NCBI RefSeq assembly: GCF_012927205.1
Contig: NZ_JABBGC010000001.1
Location: 620,001 to 684,000 of the forward strand
DNA length: 64,000 nucleotides
Origin: Chitinophaga fulva
Lineage (GTDB): Bacteria > Bacteroidota > Bacteroidia > Chitinophagales > Chitinophagaceae
Direction: 5' to 3'
Each line of letters opens with the position of its first letter. Position 1 is the stretch's first letter. Shown piece after piece: positions 25,527 through 33,462 of the stretch. Made by a program: the position numbers and the translations under genes. The notes under the pieces are model-generated. The model made no database searches. It saw only the letters and a program-made list of their open reading frames with translations, and was not told the origin of the DNA.

Positions 25527-27290
25527 ATGACAAAAAGAATTTTATGGCTGTTAACCTGCTGTACCCTGTTGCTCTCAGCCTGCGACAAACGAATGGTGAC
25601 AGTAGACAATCCCCCAGAAACAACTAATCCCTCCACCGGCACCCCTCCCATTTCTGACAAAAAGGTACAGGCAGGCGTACAAGGTATTGTTACAGACGCA
25701 AGCAATAATCCCATCGCTGGCGCACGGGTATTGTGCGGAGACCAGAACGCCATCACCGATCAATACGGCTCGTTCCGTTTCCCGGAGGTGAGCATCACCG
25801 AAGCCGCCGCCGTAGTGACCGTGCAGAAAGCAGGGTTCTTTAACGGTATCCGGACTTTTCGTGTAACCGCTGCCGGTAGGGAGCAGTTTGTACAGATTCA
25901 ACTTCTGCCTAAGGCAACCGCCGGTACATTTGACGCTGCCGCCGGCGGCGTCATCGGTGCCTCCAATGCCCAGTTCATCTTTGTCCCCAACCAGGTGCTG
26001 GACGCGTCCAACAACCCTTACAAAGGCAAAGCCACGCTGACATATGCTTTCATCAATCCGGAAAGAAATGATTTCGCGGATATCATGCCCGGCGACCTGC
26101 GGGCTGTCAATGATAAAAATGAGCTGGTAGCTTTACAGTCCTTCGGTATGATGGCCCTGGAGCTGCAAGGGGACAACGGCGAGAAACTGCACCTCGACGG
26201 CACCAACAACGTTACCTTCCGGATGGAAATCCCGGCTACGCTGCGACAGACAGCACCAGCAACCATCCCGTTGTGGCACTTCAATGAAAGCACCGGCTTA
26301 TGGCAACAGGAAGGCAGCGCGGAAAAAATGGGCAACAGCTACGTCGGCACTGTTAAACACTTCTCCTTCTGGAATTGTGATGCCCAGTTCCCCGTTGTTA
26401 ATTTCAAAGCCACTTTCAAAGATGACAAGAACAACCCGCTGGCCAACACTGCCGTGCAGATCACCCGCAGCAATAACAGCAACACTTACGGCTATACGGA
26501 TGCTGCCGGAGAAGTAAGCGGGCTGGTTCCTGCCAACGAACAGGTGACGATCTCGATAAAAGACAAATGCGGTGAAGTTATCTTCTCTAAAAAAGCAGGT
26601 CCATGGTCAACAGATGCCAACGCAGGCACATTCAATATCACTATCGATCCACAGTCTAAATTGTCTTTCAGTGGAAAAGTAACCACCTGCGATGGTGCTG
26701 CCGTTACCAAAGGGGTTGTCAACATACAAGTAAATGGCGTGCATTATGCAGCACCAATCCAGAATGGTACCTATACTGCTTCCATTCTGCGTTGCGAAAC
26801 CACTACAGCTACGGTAGTATTGAATCCGGTAGACGAGACAGCCAATAAGATGTCTACCACTACCTTCCAGGCCGCACCGGGCGATTACACCCGCGACCTT
26901 CAGGCATGTGATGCTATACAGGCAAGCACCATCTCTCTTTTGATGGAGGGCCAAACCACCACCTATACAACCCCTACAGACTCAATACACTATATCAACC
27001 GCGCTTCGGATACAAGCAATTACGTTTCTTACGGCATTTCAGCCTTTCCAAAATCAGGTCAGGGCGTCAGGATCAACCTATGGTTATCAAATATCAAAGT
27101 TGGAACCAGCCGTGTCGAATCCTTCACGATCGATAAGAACAATGTCCGTTACTTCGCACAATCTATAGATGTTACCATTACCCGTACCGGAGTTCCAGGC
27201 GAGTATCTCGAAGGCTCGTACTCCGGCAATGTGGCATCAGGTACCAACATAGTCCCCATCAGTGGCTCATTTAAAGTAAGAATAGAATAA
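25527..27290 (+). CDS. Lipoprotein with carboxypeptidase-regulatory-like domains
   Basis: A 587-residue lipoprotein (LLSAC, Cys19). After a Pro/Thr-rich linker comes a carboxypeptidase-regulatory-like beta-sandwich (about 50-125, GIVTDASNNPIAGARVLCG). A middle domain resembles bacterial proteins with a FAM171-like extracellular fold (TATFDAAAGG-like stretch, then WHFNESTGLWQQEGSAEKM and VGTVKHFSFWNCD). Two further beta modules follow (FKATFKDDKNNPLANTAVQI and LSFSGKVTTCDGAAV). All point to a multi-domain adhesion or scaffold protein at the cell surface; no enzyme residues are seen. It is divergent from susC with a 265-nt gap and has its own promoter and terminator. Confidence 0.7.
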   Translation: MTKRILWLLTCCTLLLSACDKRMVTVDNPPETTNPSTGTPPISDKKVQAGVQGIVTDASNNPIAGARVLCGDQNAITDQYGSFRFPEVSITEAAAVVTVQKAGFFNGIRTFRVTAAGREQFVQIQLLPKATAGTFDAAAGGVIGASNAQFIFVPNQVLDASNNPYKGKATLTYAFINPERNDFADIMPGDLRAVNDKNELVALQSFGMMALELQGDNGEKLHLDGTNNVTFRMEIPATLRQTAPATIPLWHFNESTGLWQQEGSAEKMGNSYVGTVKHFSFWNCDAQFPVVNFKATFKDDKNNPLANTAVQITRSNNSNTYGYTDAAGEVSGLVPANEQVTISIKDKCGEVIFSKKAGPWSTDANAGTFNITIDPQSKLSFSGKVTTCDGAAVTKGVVNIQVNGVHYAAPIQNGTYTASILRCETTTATVVLNPVDETANKMSTTTFQAAPGDYTRDLQACDAIQASTISLLMEGQTTTYTTPTDSIHYINRASDTSNYVSYGISAFPKSGQGVRINLWLSNIKVGTSRVESFTIDKNNVRYFAQSIDVTITRTGVPGEYLEGSYSGNVASGTNIVPISGSFKVRIE

Positions 27291-27309
27291 CATAAAATCA
27301 CTATACATG

Positions 27310-27347
27310 AAAAAGGCCGATAGTTCTAAAAACTATTGGCCTTTTTT
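27310..27347 (+). terminator. Terminator after the 25527 lipoprotein
   Basis: Sixteen-base arms (27310-27325 and 27331-27346) with one mismatch and a 5-nt loop, ending in TTTTTT on the plus strand. It starts 19 nt beyond the stop codon. Confidence 0.85.
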
Positions 27348-27391
27348 GCATAAATTCATAGTAGTGAACGTTATAGAATAACCAGATCTAA

Positions 27392-28039
27392 ATGTTTATG
27401 AAGCACCTCCACGCACTCCTTTTGTTTCTGGCAGGCTGCACATTGCTGATCGCCTGTAGTAAGGAAATGAGCCACGGACCAGGATTTCCCACCTGCGACT
27501 ATGCTCCTTATACTACTAACTCTTCCTTCTCCTATATTGATGTTAACAAAACCCAGGACACCATTTCATACACATTGACTGTTTCAGGAGATACCACCAT
27601 CAAAGGGACTACCTACAAAATAGTAGGTGATGACAGCGTCTTCTTCTGCTCCAGCTGTAAAGATGGTAATTACACACAAATAGCCAGCATCCTTACTTTC
27701 CAGGGTTATAAGGCAGACAGCCTGCAACTGACCTATCTCAAAGAAACGGCGCCTATGGGCAGCAGTTGGTCCGACACCGTTACTGTTAGTAATGGTACCC
27801 TTACCACCAAAGCCATCCTGCAACATACCATCACCCAGAAAGGCGTCACCAAAACCGTTAATGGCAAAAACTACCTCGATGTGATTGCCGTGAAGCTGGA
27901 CGCTTCTGCTATTGTACTCAACAACCCGGTGTCCATCGGTACCATCTCCACCAGCTATTACGCCAAAGGAATCGGGCTGATAGAAGCAGACCAGGAAGAT
28001 GATACCATCAAGCTGGTATCTTATATTCTCAAGCCCTGA
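27392..28039 (+). CDS. Hypothetical lipoprotein
   Basis: A 215-residue protein with a lipoprotein signal (LLIAC, Cys22) and a beta-rich body containing two close cysteines (FFCSSCKDG). Repeated phrases such as GDTTIKGTTYKIVGDD, GSSWSDTVTVSNG and YYAKGIGLIEAD resemble small surface lipoproteins widespread in Chitinophagaceae, but no named family was recognised. An alternative start two codons in (27398) would not change the lipobox. It follows the larger lipoprotein after a terminator, so it probably has its own promoter, and its stop is 5 nt from that of the convergent PBP4-type gene. Confidence 0.6.
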   Translation: MFMKHLHALLLFLAGCTLLIACSKEMSHGPGFPTCDYAPYTTNSSFSYIDVNKTQDTISYTLTVSGDTTIKGTTYKIVGDDSVFFCSSCKDGNYTQIASILTFQGYKADSLQLTYLKETAPMGSSWSDTVTVSNGTLTTKAILQHTITQKGVTKTVNGKNYLDVIAVKLDASAIVLNNPVSIGTISTSYYAKGIGLIEADQEDDTIKLVSYILKP

Positions 28040-28044
28040 ATACG

Positions 28045-29334
28045 TTAGTAGTCTTTCCAGATCATGGTCAGCAGCCGCTCTACCGCTCTTCGTACGTTCG
28101 TGGGCGTATCCTGATGATTATTCACCAGTACGCTGAATACCAACGTTTTATTCTTCTTCGTTACCAGATACCCGCTTAAGGCCACTACCCCATTCAACGT
28201 ACCTGTTTTAGCATGTACAAACTGCTGCTGGTAATAATTGCGCAAGGTACCTTTACCTCCAGTCGGGAAAATATCCCATAACCTTTGCTGCGGATACTGT
28301 TCATACAGCTTATTCAGGATGCTGACAAAGTCGCGGGGCGTGATCAGGTTATACCGGGAGAGACCGGAGCCGTCCACCCATTGCGGCGGATGTGGCAGGT
28401 CTTTCAGGTCGCCATCCTGCAGCCAGGTGATCATCTTTTTGGTACTGATCGTATCCCAGAGACTGGCAGATGCCATCATCAGCGTTTGTTCTGCAAAGAA
28501 GTTATCACTGCGATGCATCATCGGCGTAAACAGAGAATCGGCGGGAATGCTTTTCAGTAATCGGAACGATGCCTGCTGCGGGGCAACGGCGAGGCCTATA
28601 CGCTTATGCAACGTGTCCTGCAATCTCTCCCGGAGCTGTTGCTCAGCACCTGTGATAAAAGGTACTTCCGTGGAAGAAGCCTCTTTATAGGCAGGGTTAT
28701 ACTTCAGGAAGAAAAGATTGTTTCTTTCATCCCTGTCTGTGCTGGTATTGCTGATGGTGCGGTCTTGTGTAGCTTCCAGATCGTAAAGGGCCGGCACCAT
28801 TTTACTGGTATCGCCATGGTGATAGATACGCACCACATTCCCGTACATGGGCCACTCGGTCAGTTCCGGCTGGTAATCATCGGCAAAGTCGGCCCACGAC
28901 CATCCGGGACCATAACGTTTGTTGAGATTGACGGCAGGTACGAGATATATCTGTTTACCGGTTTGTTGCAACAGCTGCAACAACGGTTGAAAAGTATAGT
29001 CAGGATGCAGGAAAGAAGGATCGGCCATTCCTTTCACAAAAAGGGCAGTATCGTTTTCATAATAGCGGGCAGCGGGCAACGAGTCGCCCAGGAGCTTCAG
29101 CCCGGCGTACAGGGAGAATATTTTAGTATTGGAGGCAGGGGTAAAAAACTTATCATCCTGGTACTGGTACCAGTACTTTTGGGTAGCCGGCTCATAAATG
29201 GATATTCCCACATGCGCTTGTTCCAGTGGCTTTTCGTGCAACAGGGAATTGTTGGCCCATTTGGTGATGGCGGCCGTCTGGGCCGAAGCCTGTAAAGACA
29301 GGCCGATGGCGGAAAGCAGTAAAATTAATCTCAT
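28045..29334 (-). CDS. dacB: D-alanyl-D-alanine carboxypeptidase/endopeptidase (PBP4 type, S13)
   Basis: A 429-residue exported peptidase with the three penicillin-binding motifs: SxxK as SNTK (Ser68, Lys71), SxN as SDN in MHRSDNFFAE, and KTG at 376-378 in HAKTGTLNG. The signal peptide is RLILLLSAIGLSLQASAQ. It trims or cleaves peptidoglycan cross-links in the periplasm. Its length is somewhat below E. coli DacB (477), which reflects a shorter inserted domain. It is transcribed in the same direction as the Gfo/Idh and FGE-like genes upstream, but separated from them by the hairpin at 29354-29384. Confidence 0.9.
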   Translation of the reverse strand: MRLILLLSAIGLSLQASAQTAAITKWANNSLLHEKPLEQAHVGISIYEPATQKYWYQYQDDKFFTPASNTKIFSLYAGLKLLGDSLPAARYYENDTALFVKGMADPSFLHPDYTFQPLLQLLQQTGKQIYLVPAVNLNKRYGPGWSWADFADDYQPELTEWPMYGNVVRIYHHGDTSKMVPALYDLEATQDRTISNTSTDRDERNNLFFLKYNPAYKEASSTEVPFITGAEQQLRERLQDTLHKRIGLAVAPQQASFRLLKSIPADSLFTPMMHRSDNFFAEQTLMMASASLWDTISTKKMITWLQDGDLKDLPHPPQWVDGSGLSRYNLITPRDFVSILNKLYEQYPQQRLWDIFPTGGKGTLRNYYQQQFVHAKTGTLNGVVALSGYLVTKKNKTLVFSVLVNNHQDTPTNVRRAVERLLTMIWKDY

Positions 29335-29353
29335 TGAAGTAAGTTATAAATAA

Positions 29354-29384
29354 AATGGGAAGATGTCGTTAGCATCTTCCCATT
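29354..29384 (-). terminator. Terminator after the second Gfo/Idh gene
   Basis: Perfect 12-bp stem (29354-29365 with 29373-29384), 7-nt loop. On the minus strand it is followed by TTATTTATAA. It separates the 29412-30746 gene from dacB. Confidence 0.7.
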
Positions 29385-29411
29385 GTTTGATAAATCGTGT
29401 GCAGAAAAATA

Positions 29412-30746
29412 TCAGGAAAAATATTTAGTAATACCTGGTTTCGCATACGCATAATTTCCGGAAGCATCCGGCATTACCGGTGGCTGTGCATCGAAGGCAT
29501 AAGTCTTCGGTTGCAGGTCCAGCCCGGAGTTGAGCGCTGTATTCCAGTTGATCAGCTGACCGGAATAAGTAGCCAGACGGCCGATGATGGCAGAAAGGGT
29601 CGCTTCGGCGCCACGCTGCGCGTCGGCAAATTTGTATTCCCCTTTGGCGATGGCGGCAAACAGTTCATCATGCTCGGTCTGATAAGGGTTGTTTTCTTTT
29701 TTCTTGTCAAACTGGTAGAGCACTTTTCCCTTGTGGTCCACAATCTGTGCTTTGTCGCAGTAGATGCGGCCTTTAGTGCCTACAATCTCTTCATCTACCT
29801 TGCTGGGAGCATCTTTCCAGTGACGGCACTGGGCGTTCATCACCACACCGTCAGCGTAACGGTATTCCACAAAGTGGTGGTCAAAGATTTCGCCGTATTC
29901 TTTACCGGTACGTACGGCGCGGCCACCCATACCGCCGGCAGTAACCGGGGTAGCGTTTTTAAACCAGTTGCCTACGTCGATATTATGGATATGTTGTTCT
30001 ACGATATGATCACCACAGAGCCAGTTGAAATAGTACCAGTTACGCATCTGGTATTCCATTTCGGTGTACTCAGGTTTGCGGGGTTTTACCCACAGTGCGC
30101 CCTGGTTCCACCATACCTGCATGGAGAGGATATCACCAACCATACCGTCCTGCGCACGTTTGTAGAGCTCACGGTAAGAGTTCTGGTAACGGCGTTGCAG
30201 GCCTACTACCACGTTCAGTTTTTTGGATTTGGCCAGTGCGGCAGCCTCCAGGACTTTTTTAATACCGGCAGGATCTGTTGCTACCGGCTTTTCCATGAAC
30301 ACATGTTTATTCTGCCTGATGGCTTCTTCAAAGTGGATAGGCCGGAAACCGGGAGGTGTGGTCAGTATCACCACGTCAGCCAACGCGATGGCTTGTTTGT
30401 AAGCATCGAAGCCGGTAAATTTATTTTTTTCCGGAACGTTCACGCGGCTGGCTTTATCGCCTAAGGCCTCCTTTATATTGTTGTAGCTGTCGTTCAGCCT
30501 GTCGGGGAAGGCATCAGCCATCGCCACCAGTTGTACGTTTTCCTTCGTGCTCAGCGCCTGTGTGGCGGCGCCGGTACCACGACCGCCGCAACCAATGAGG
30601 GCGATCTTGATCACATCAGAAGAACCGGAGAAATAATTGGCTTTAGATAAGATGGGCATGGCCAGCAATCCGCCAGCAAGCATGGAAGTTTGCTTAACGA
30701 AATCGCGGCGGCCTTTGTCGTGGAATTTTTGTTGTTCGCTTTCCAT
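29412..30746 (-). CDS. Exported Gfo/Idh/MocA family oxidoreductase
   Basis: A 444-residue paralogue of the protein at 18905. The Tat-like signal is GRRDFVKQTSMLAGGLL (about 12-28). The NAD-binding loop is IALIGCGGRGTGAA, and the active-site motif is FMEKPVATDPAGI, a canonical EKP. DHIVEQHIHNIDVGNWF follows, holding the histidines expected near the substrate. It differs from the first paralogue in keeping EKP rather than QKP. It is 40 nt behind the FGE-like gene and probably co-transcribed with it. Exported Gfo/Idh proteins of this type often work on glycosides or sugar acids outside the cytoplasm; substrate unknown. Confidence 0.85.
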   Translation of the reverse strand: MESEQQKFHDKGRRDFVKQTSMLAGGLLAMPILSKANYFSGSSDVIKIALIGCGGRGTGAATQALSTKENVQLVAMADAFPDRLNDSYNNIKEALGDKASRVNVPEKNKFTGFDAYKQAIALADVVILTTPPGFRPIHFEEAIRQNKHVFMEKPVATDPAGIKKVLEAAALAKSKKLNVVVGLQRRYQNSYRELYKRAQDGMVGDILSMQVWWNQGALWVKPRKPEYTEMEYQMRNWYYFNWLCGDHIVEQHIHNIDVGNWFKNATPVTAGGMGGRAVRTGKEYGEIFDHHFVEYRYADGVVMNAQCRHWKDAPSKVDEEIVGTKGRIYCDKAQIVDHKGKVLYQFDKKKENNPYQTEHDELFAAIAKGEYKFADAQRGAEATLSAIIGRLATYSGQLINWNTALNSGLDLQPKTYAFDAQPPVMPDASGNYAYAKPGITKYFS

Positions 30747-30786
30747 AAAAATGCGTTGTGATTTATTGACTTTTTTTAGATGATGA

Positions 30787-31752
30787 TTAGCGTGCGCCTT
30801 TGTATTTATCGATCACTTCTTCAAAAAATTTCTGTGCTTCTTCCGGTGTTGGTTGTTTGGCTGGTCTTACAATACGGAAGCCGATGAACGGAGCGTCAGC
30901 ATTCCACCAGGAGCTTTTGGGGATCTGCGGGTCCCTGCGATTCCATATCGGGTCGGATTTCAGGCGGGCAGCGCTGCGTAATGCCGGTGCAGCATCTTTG
31001 TAGTTACCTCCTTTGATCACACGGGACATTTTAGCGGTAGGGGCAGTCCACGGATCTGTGGCCGACACGGTAGCTACGCCGTTCTCATCATACTGATCCA
31101 GCGTCCATTCTGCCACGTTGCCCAGCATATCATAAAGCCCCCATGAATTGGGTTGGAGTTGCGCTACTTTATGGTATTTGTCCTCGCTGTTAGCTTCGTA
31201 CCATGCATACTTTTTCAGCTGGGATGCATCCGTTCCATACGGATAAGGAGTGGACGAGCCCGCACGACAGGCGTATTCCCATTCCGCTGCGGTGGGCAGG
31301 CGGTAGAAGACACCGGTTTTAGCATACAGCCATTTGCAATACATCAGTGCACCATACTGGCTCATACTGTTGGCCGGATAGCCGCCGGCTTTACCCATGC
31401 CCAGCGTCAGATCAATATATGGCGGGCTGGGACGTGTCATGCCATCCGGAATAGGAGTTTTATCCTTTTCCGCATCGGCATATACGTCATATTCATCGAA
31501 AGTCACTTCTGTGGCTCCCATCCAGAAATCACCCACTGTAGCTTTTTTCGCAGGGCCTTCGTCCTTGTTTCTTCCTTTTTCACTGTCCGGGCTTCCTAAC
31601 GTGAAGGTGCCTCCTTTGATCGGCACCATTTTAAAACTAACCGTGGTTCCGGGGATCTGTTGTTCATACTGCGTGAAGGCCTGTTGCGCCTGTGTAGTCA
31701 TAACCTGGCCGAGCAACCCGCCCAGCAGAAAGGTCACATAAAATCTAGTCAT
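30787..31752 (-). CDS. Exported FGE/SUMF1-fold protein lacking catalytic cysteines
   Basis: A 321-residue protein with a signal peptide and the formylglycine-generating-enzyme fold. Hallmarks are FKMVPIKGGTFTLGSPDSE, PTAAEWEYACRAG, GLYDMLGNVAEWTLDQYD, RVIKGGNYKDAAPALRSA and APFIGFRIV. In true FGE the last motif carries a Cys pair used for copper binding (SSxLGFRCA-like); here it reads NADAPFIGFRIV, without cysteines. It is therefore unlikely to convert sulfatase cysteines, and no sulfatase gene is in the window. Related non-enzymatic members include the gliding-motility lipoproteins GldJ and GldK. It is the first gene of a probable pair with the Gfo/Idh protein. Confidence 0.85.
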   Translation of the reverse strand: MTRFYVTFLLGGLLGQVMTTQAQQAFTQYEQQIPGTTVSFKMVPIKGGTFTLGSPDSEKGRNKDEGPAKKATVGDFWMGATEVTFDEYDVYADAEKDKTPIPDGMTRPSPPYIDLTLGMGKAGGYPANSMSQYGALMYCKWLYAKTGVFYRLPTAAEWEYACRAGSSTPYPYGTDASQLKKYAWYEANSEDKYHKVAQLQPNSWGLYDMLGNVAEWTLDQYDENGVATVSATDPWTAPTAKMSRVIKGGNYKDAAPALRSAARLKSDPIWNRRDPQIPKSSWWNADAPFIGFRIVRPAKQPTPEEAQKFFEEVIDKYKGAR

Positions 31753-31938
31753 CCAAACGTTTTAAAAAATACAAGTGGGTGAATTTAAAAAATTACAAAG
31801 TGGAATGCAATATTTTTTTATGAATGCGAAAAATGGAGGATGAATTGAATTTTTTTCAGCTTTATTAGCATTTCCTTATAAAAGCGATTAAATTTAGCCA
31901 ATGTCCTTTTCTATGTCATTTTAAAATAACCTAACGTT

Positions 31939-32868
31939 ATGGAAAGAAGAAAATTCCTGCAGCAGGGCACTCTGGCCGGCATTTCCGCGCTGGCCCTGGG
32001 CGGTATTACCAGCAAAAGCCAGGCTACTCCTGCCGGCGCCACAGCTGCCAAGGAAAAACCCTTTAAGATGAACTTCGCCCCACACGACGGCATGTTTAAA
32101 AACAGCGCCGGCGCCGATTTCCTGGATCAGATCAAATATATGTATGACCAGGGTTTCCGGTCTATTGAAGATAATGGTATGATGCACCGTCCTGTTGCTG
32201 AACAGGAAAAGATTGGCAGCCTGCTCGCCAAGCTGGGCATGACCATGGGAGTGTTTGTAGTAGATACAGGCAACAACTGGAAAACTTCACTGACTTCCGG
32301 CAAACAGGAATTCATCGATGCATTTGTGAAAACCTGTAAAGACAGTGTGGACGTGGCTAAACGCTGCAACGCCAAATGGGCCACCGTAGTGCCCGGCTTC
32401 TTCGACCGCAGCCTCCCGATGGGCATCCAGACAGCCAATGTGATCACTGCTTTGCGGCTGGGCGCCGCCATCTTTGAACCACATAAACTTGTCATGGTGC
32501 TCGAACCGCTCAGTGATACGCCGGATTTATTCCTTCGTACCGCTGAACAATCTTTCGAGGTCTGCAAGGCTGTTAACAGCCCTTCCTGCAAAATTCTCTA
32601 TGATATCTACCATATGCAGCGCAACACCGGCAACCTCATCCCCACGATCGATCAATGTTGGGATGAAATTGCCTATGTCCAGATCGGTGATAACCCCGGC
32701 CGTAAAGAGCCAGGTACCGGTGAAATCAACTATAAAAATATTTTCGCACATCTGAACAAGAAAGGGTATAAAGGTGTGCTGGGTATGGAACACGGCATTG
32801 CCGGCCAGGGCAAAGACGGAGAAGCAGCACTGATAAAAGCTTACCGGAACTGTGACGTACAGGATTAA
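31939..32868 (+). CDS. Exported TIM-barrel protein, hydroxypyruvate isomerase-like
   Basis: A 309-residue xylose-isomerase-like TIM-barrel protein. The N-terminus ERRKFLQQGTLAGISALALGG is a Tat-like signal. Metal-binding positions expected for the Hyi/epimerase family are present: Glu in MVLEPLSD, Asp and His in ILYDIYHMQ, and Glu in GMEHG near the C-terminus. Members interconvert keto sugars or hydroxypyruvate and tartronate semialdehyde; the exported forms in Bacteroidota are uncharacterised. The gene is divergent from the FGE-like/Gfo-Idh pair (186-nt gap), suggesting co-regulation and a joint role in sugar conversion in the periplasm. Confidence 0.83.
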   Translation: MERRKFLQQGTLAGISALALGGITSKSQATPAGATAAKEKPFKMNFAPHDGMFKNSAGADFLDQIKYMYDQGFRSIEDNGMMHRPVAEQEKIGSLLAKLGMTMGVFVVDTGNNWKTSLTSGKQEFIDAFVKTCKDSVDVAKRCNAKWATVVPGFFDRSLPMGIQTANVITALRLGAAIFEPHKLVMVLEPLSDTPDLFLRTAEQSFEVCKAVNSPSCKILYDIYHMQRNTGNLIPTIDQCWDEIAYVQIGDNPGRKEPGTGEINYKNIFAHLNKKGYKGVLGMEHGIAGQGKDGEAALIKAYRNCDVQD

Positions 32869-32936
32869 TGCTGATTCACCTGATTTGCGAAGATTAAAGG
32901 AAACAGGAAATATCTAAATAATTAAATGGTTAAATG

Positions 32937-32979
32937 AATCAAAAGCCTTGTCAATTACGGTTGACAGGGCTTTTTGATT
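32937..32979 (+). terminator. Terminator after the TIM-barrel gene
   Basis: Stem of about 18 bp (32937-32954 with 32961-32979, one wobble pair and one bulge) around TTACGG, with a TTTTT run inside the 3' arm. It is 68 nt past the stop codon. Confidence 0.75.
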
Positions 32980-33076
32980 TGATGATGCCGCTGTTACTGC
33001 GGTTATACGTCTGTATGCGTTGATACTATTTTTTTCGTTATCTTAATGTAGTTTCTGATACACTAAATACAATCAT

Positions 33077-33427
33077 ATGGGTTTTCTGATTCGTATATTA
33101 ATCAGTGCACTGGCGGCTATGTTAACAACTTACCTGCTGAAGCCGGCAGTTAAAATCGATAGTTTTGTTACCGCTCTGATCCTCGCGCTGGTGCTGGCAT
33201 TACTCAACGCATTGGTAAAGCCGTTACTGGTGTTATTTACCCTCCCTGTCACCCTGTTGACGTTGGGCTTGTTTTTGTTTGTGATCAACGCCATCATTAT
33301 TTTGTTGGCCGCAAAGATCGTCCCTGGTTTTAAAGTGGACGGTTTCTGGTGGGCCATGTTATTCAGTATTGTGATGACGATTATCAACAGTCTCCTGATC
33401 AATCTCGCCGGTGGCAGCAACGACTGA
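33077..33427 (+). CDS. Phage-holin-4_2-type (DUF360) small membrane protein
   Basis: A 116-residue integral membrane protein of the PF04020 type, with four helices (about 2-22, 27-47, 53-77 and 86-110). The segments AAMLTTYLLKPAVKIDSF and PGFKVDGFWWAMLFSIVMTIINSLL are characteristic. Despite the holin name, these proteins are chromosomal and widespread; their role is unknown. It is 35 nt upstream of the E1 dehydrogenase gene in the same direction and may be co-transcribed. Confidence 0.85.
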   Translation: MGFLIRILISALAAMLTTYLLKPAVKIDSFVTALILALVLALLNALVKPLLVLFTLPVTLLTLGLFLFVINAIIILLAAKIVPGFKVDGFWWAMLFSIVMTIINSLLINLAGGSND

Positions 33428-33462
33428 CCACCAGCCCTATTCACGCCGTAAATAGCCTATAC

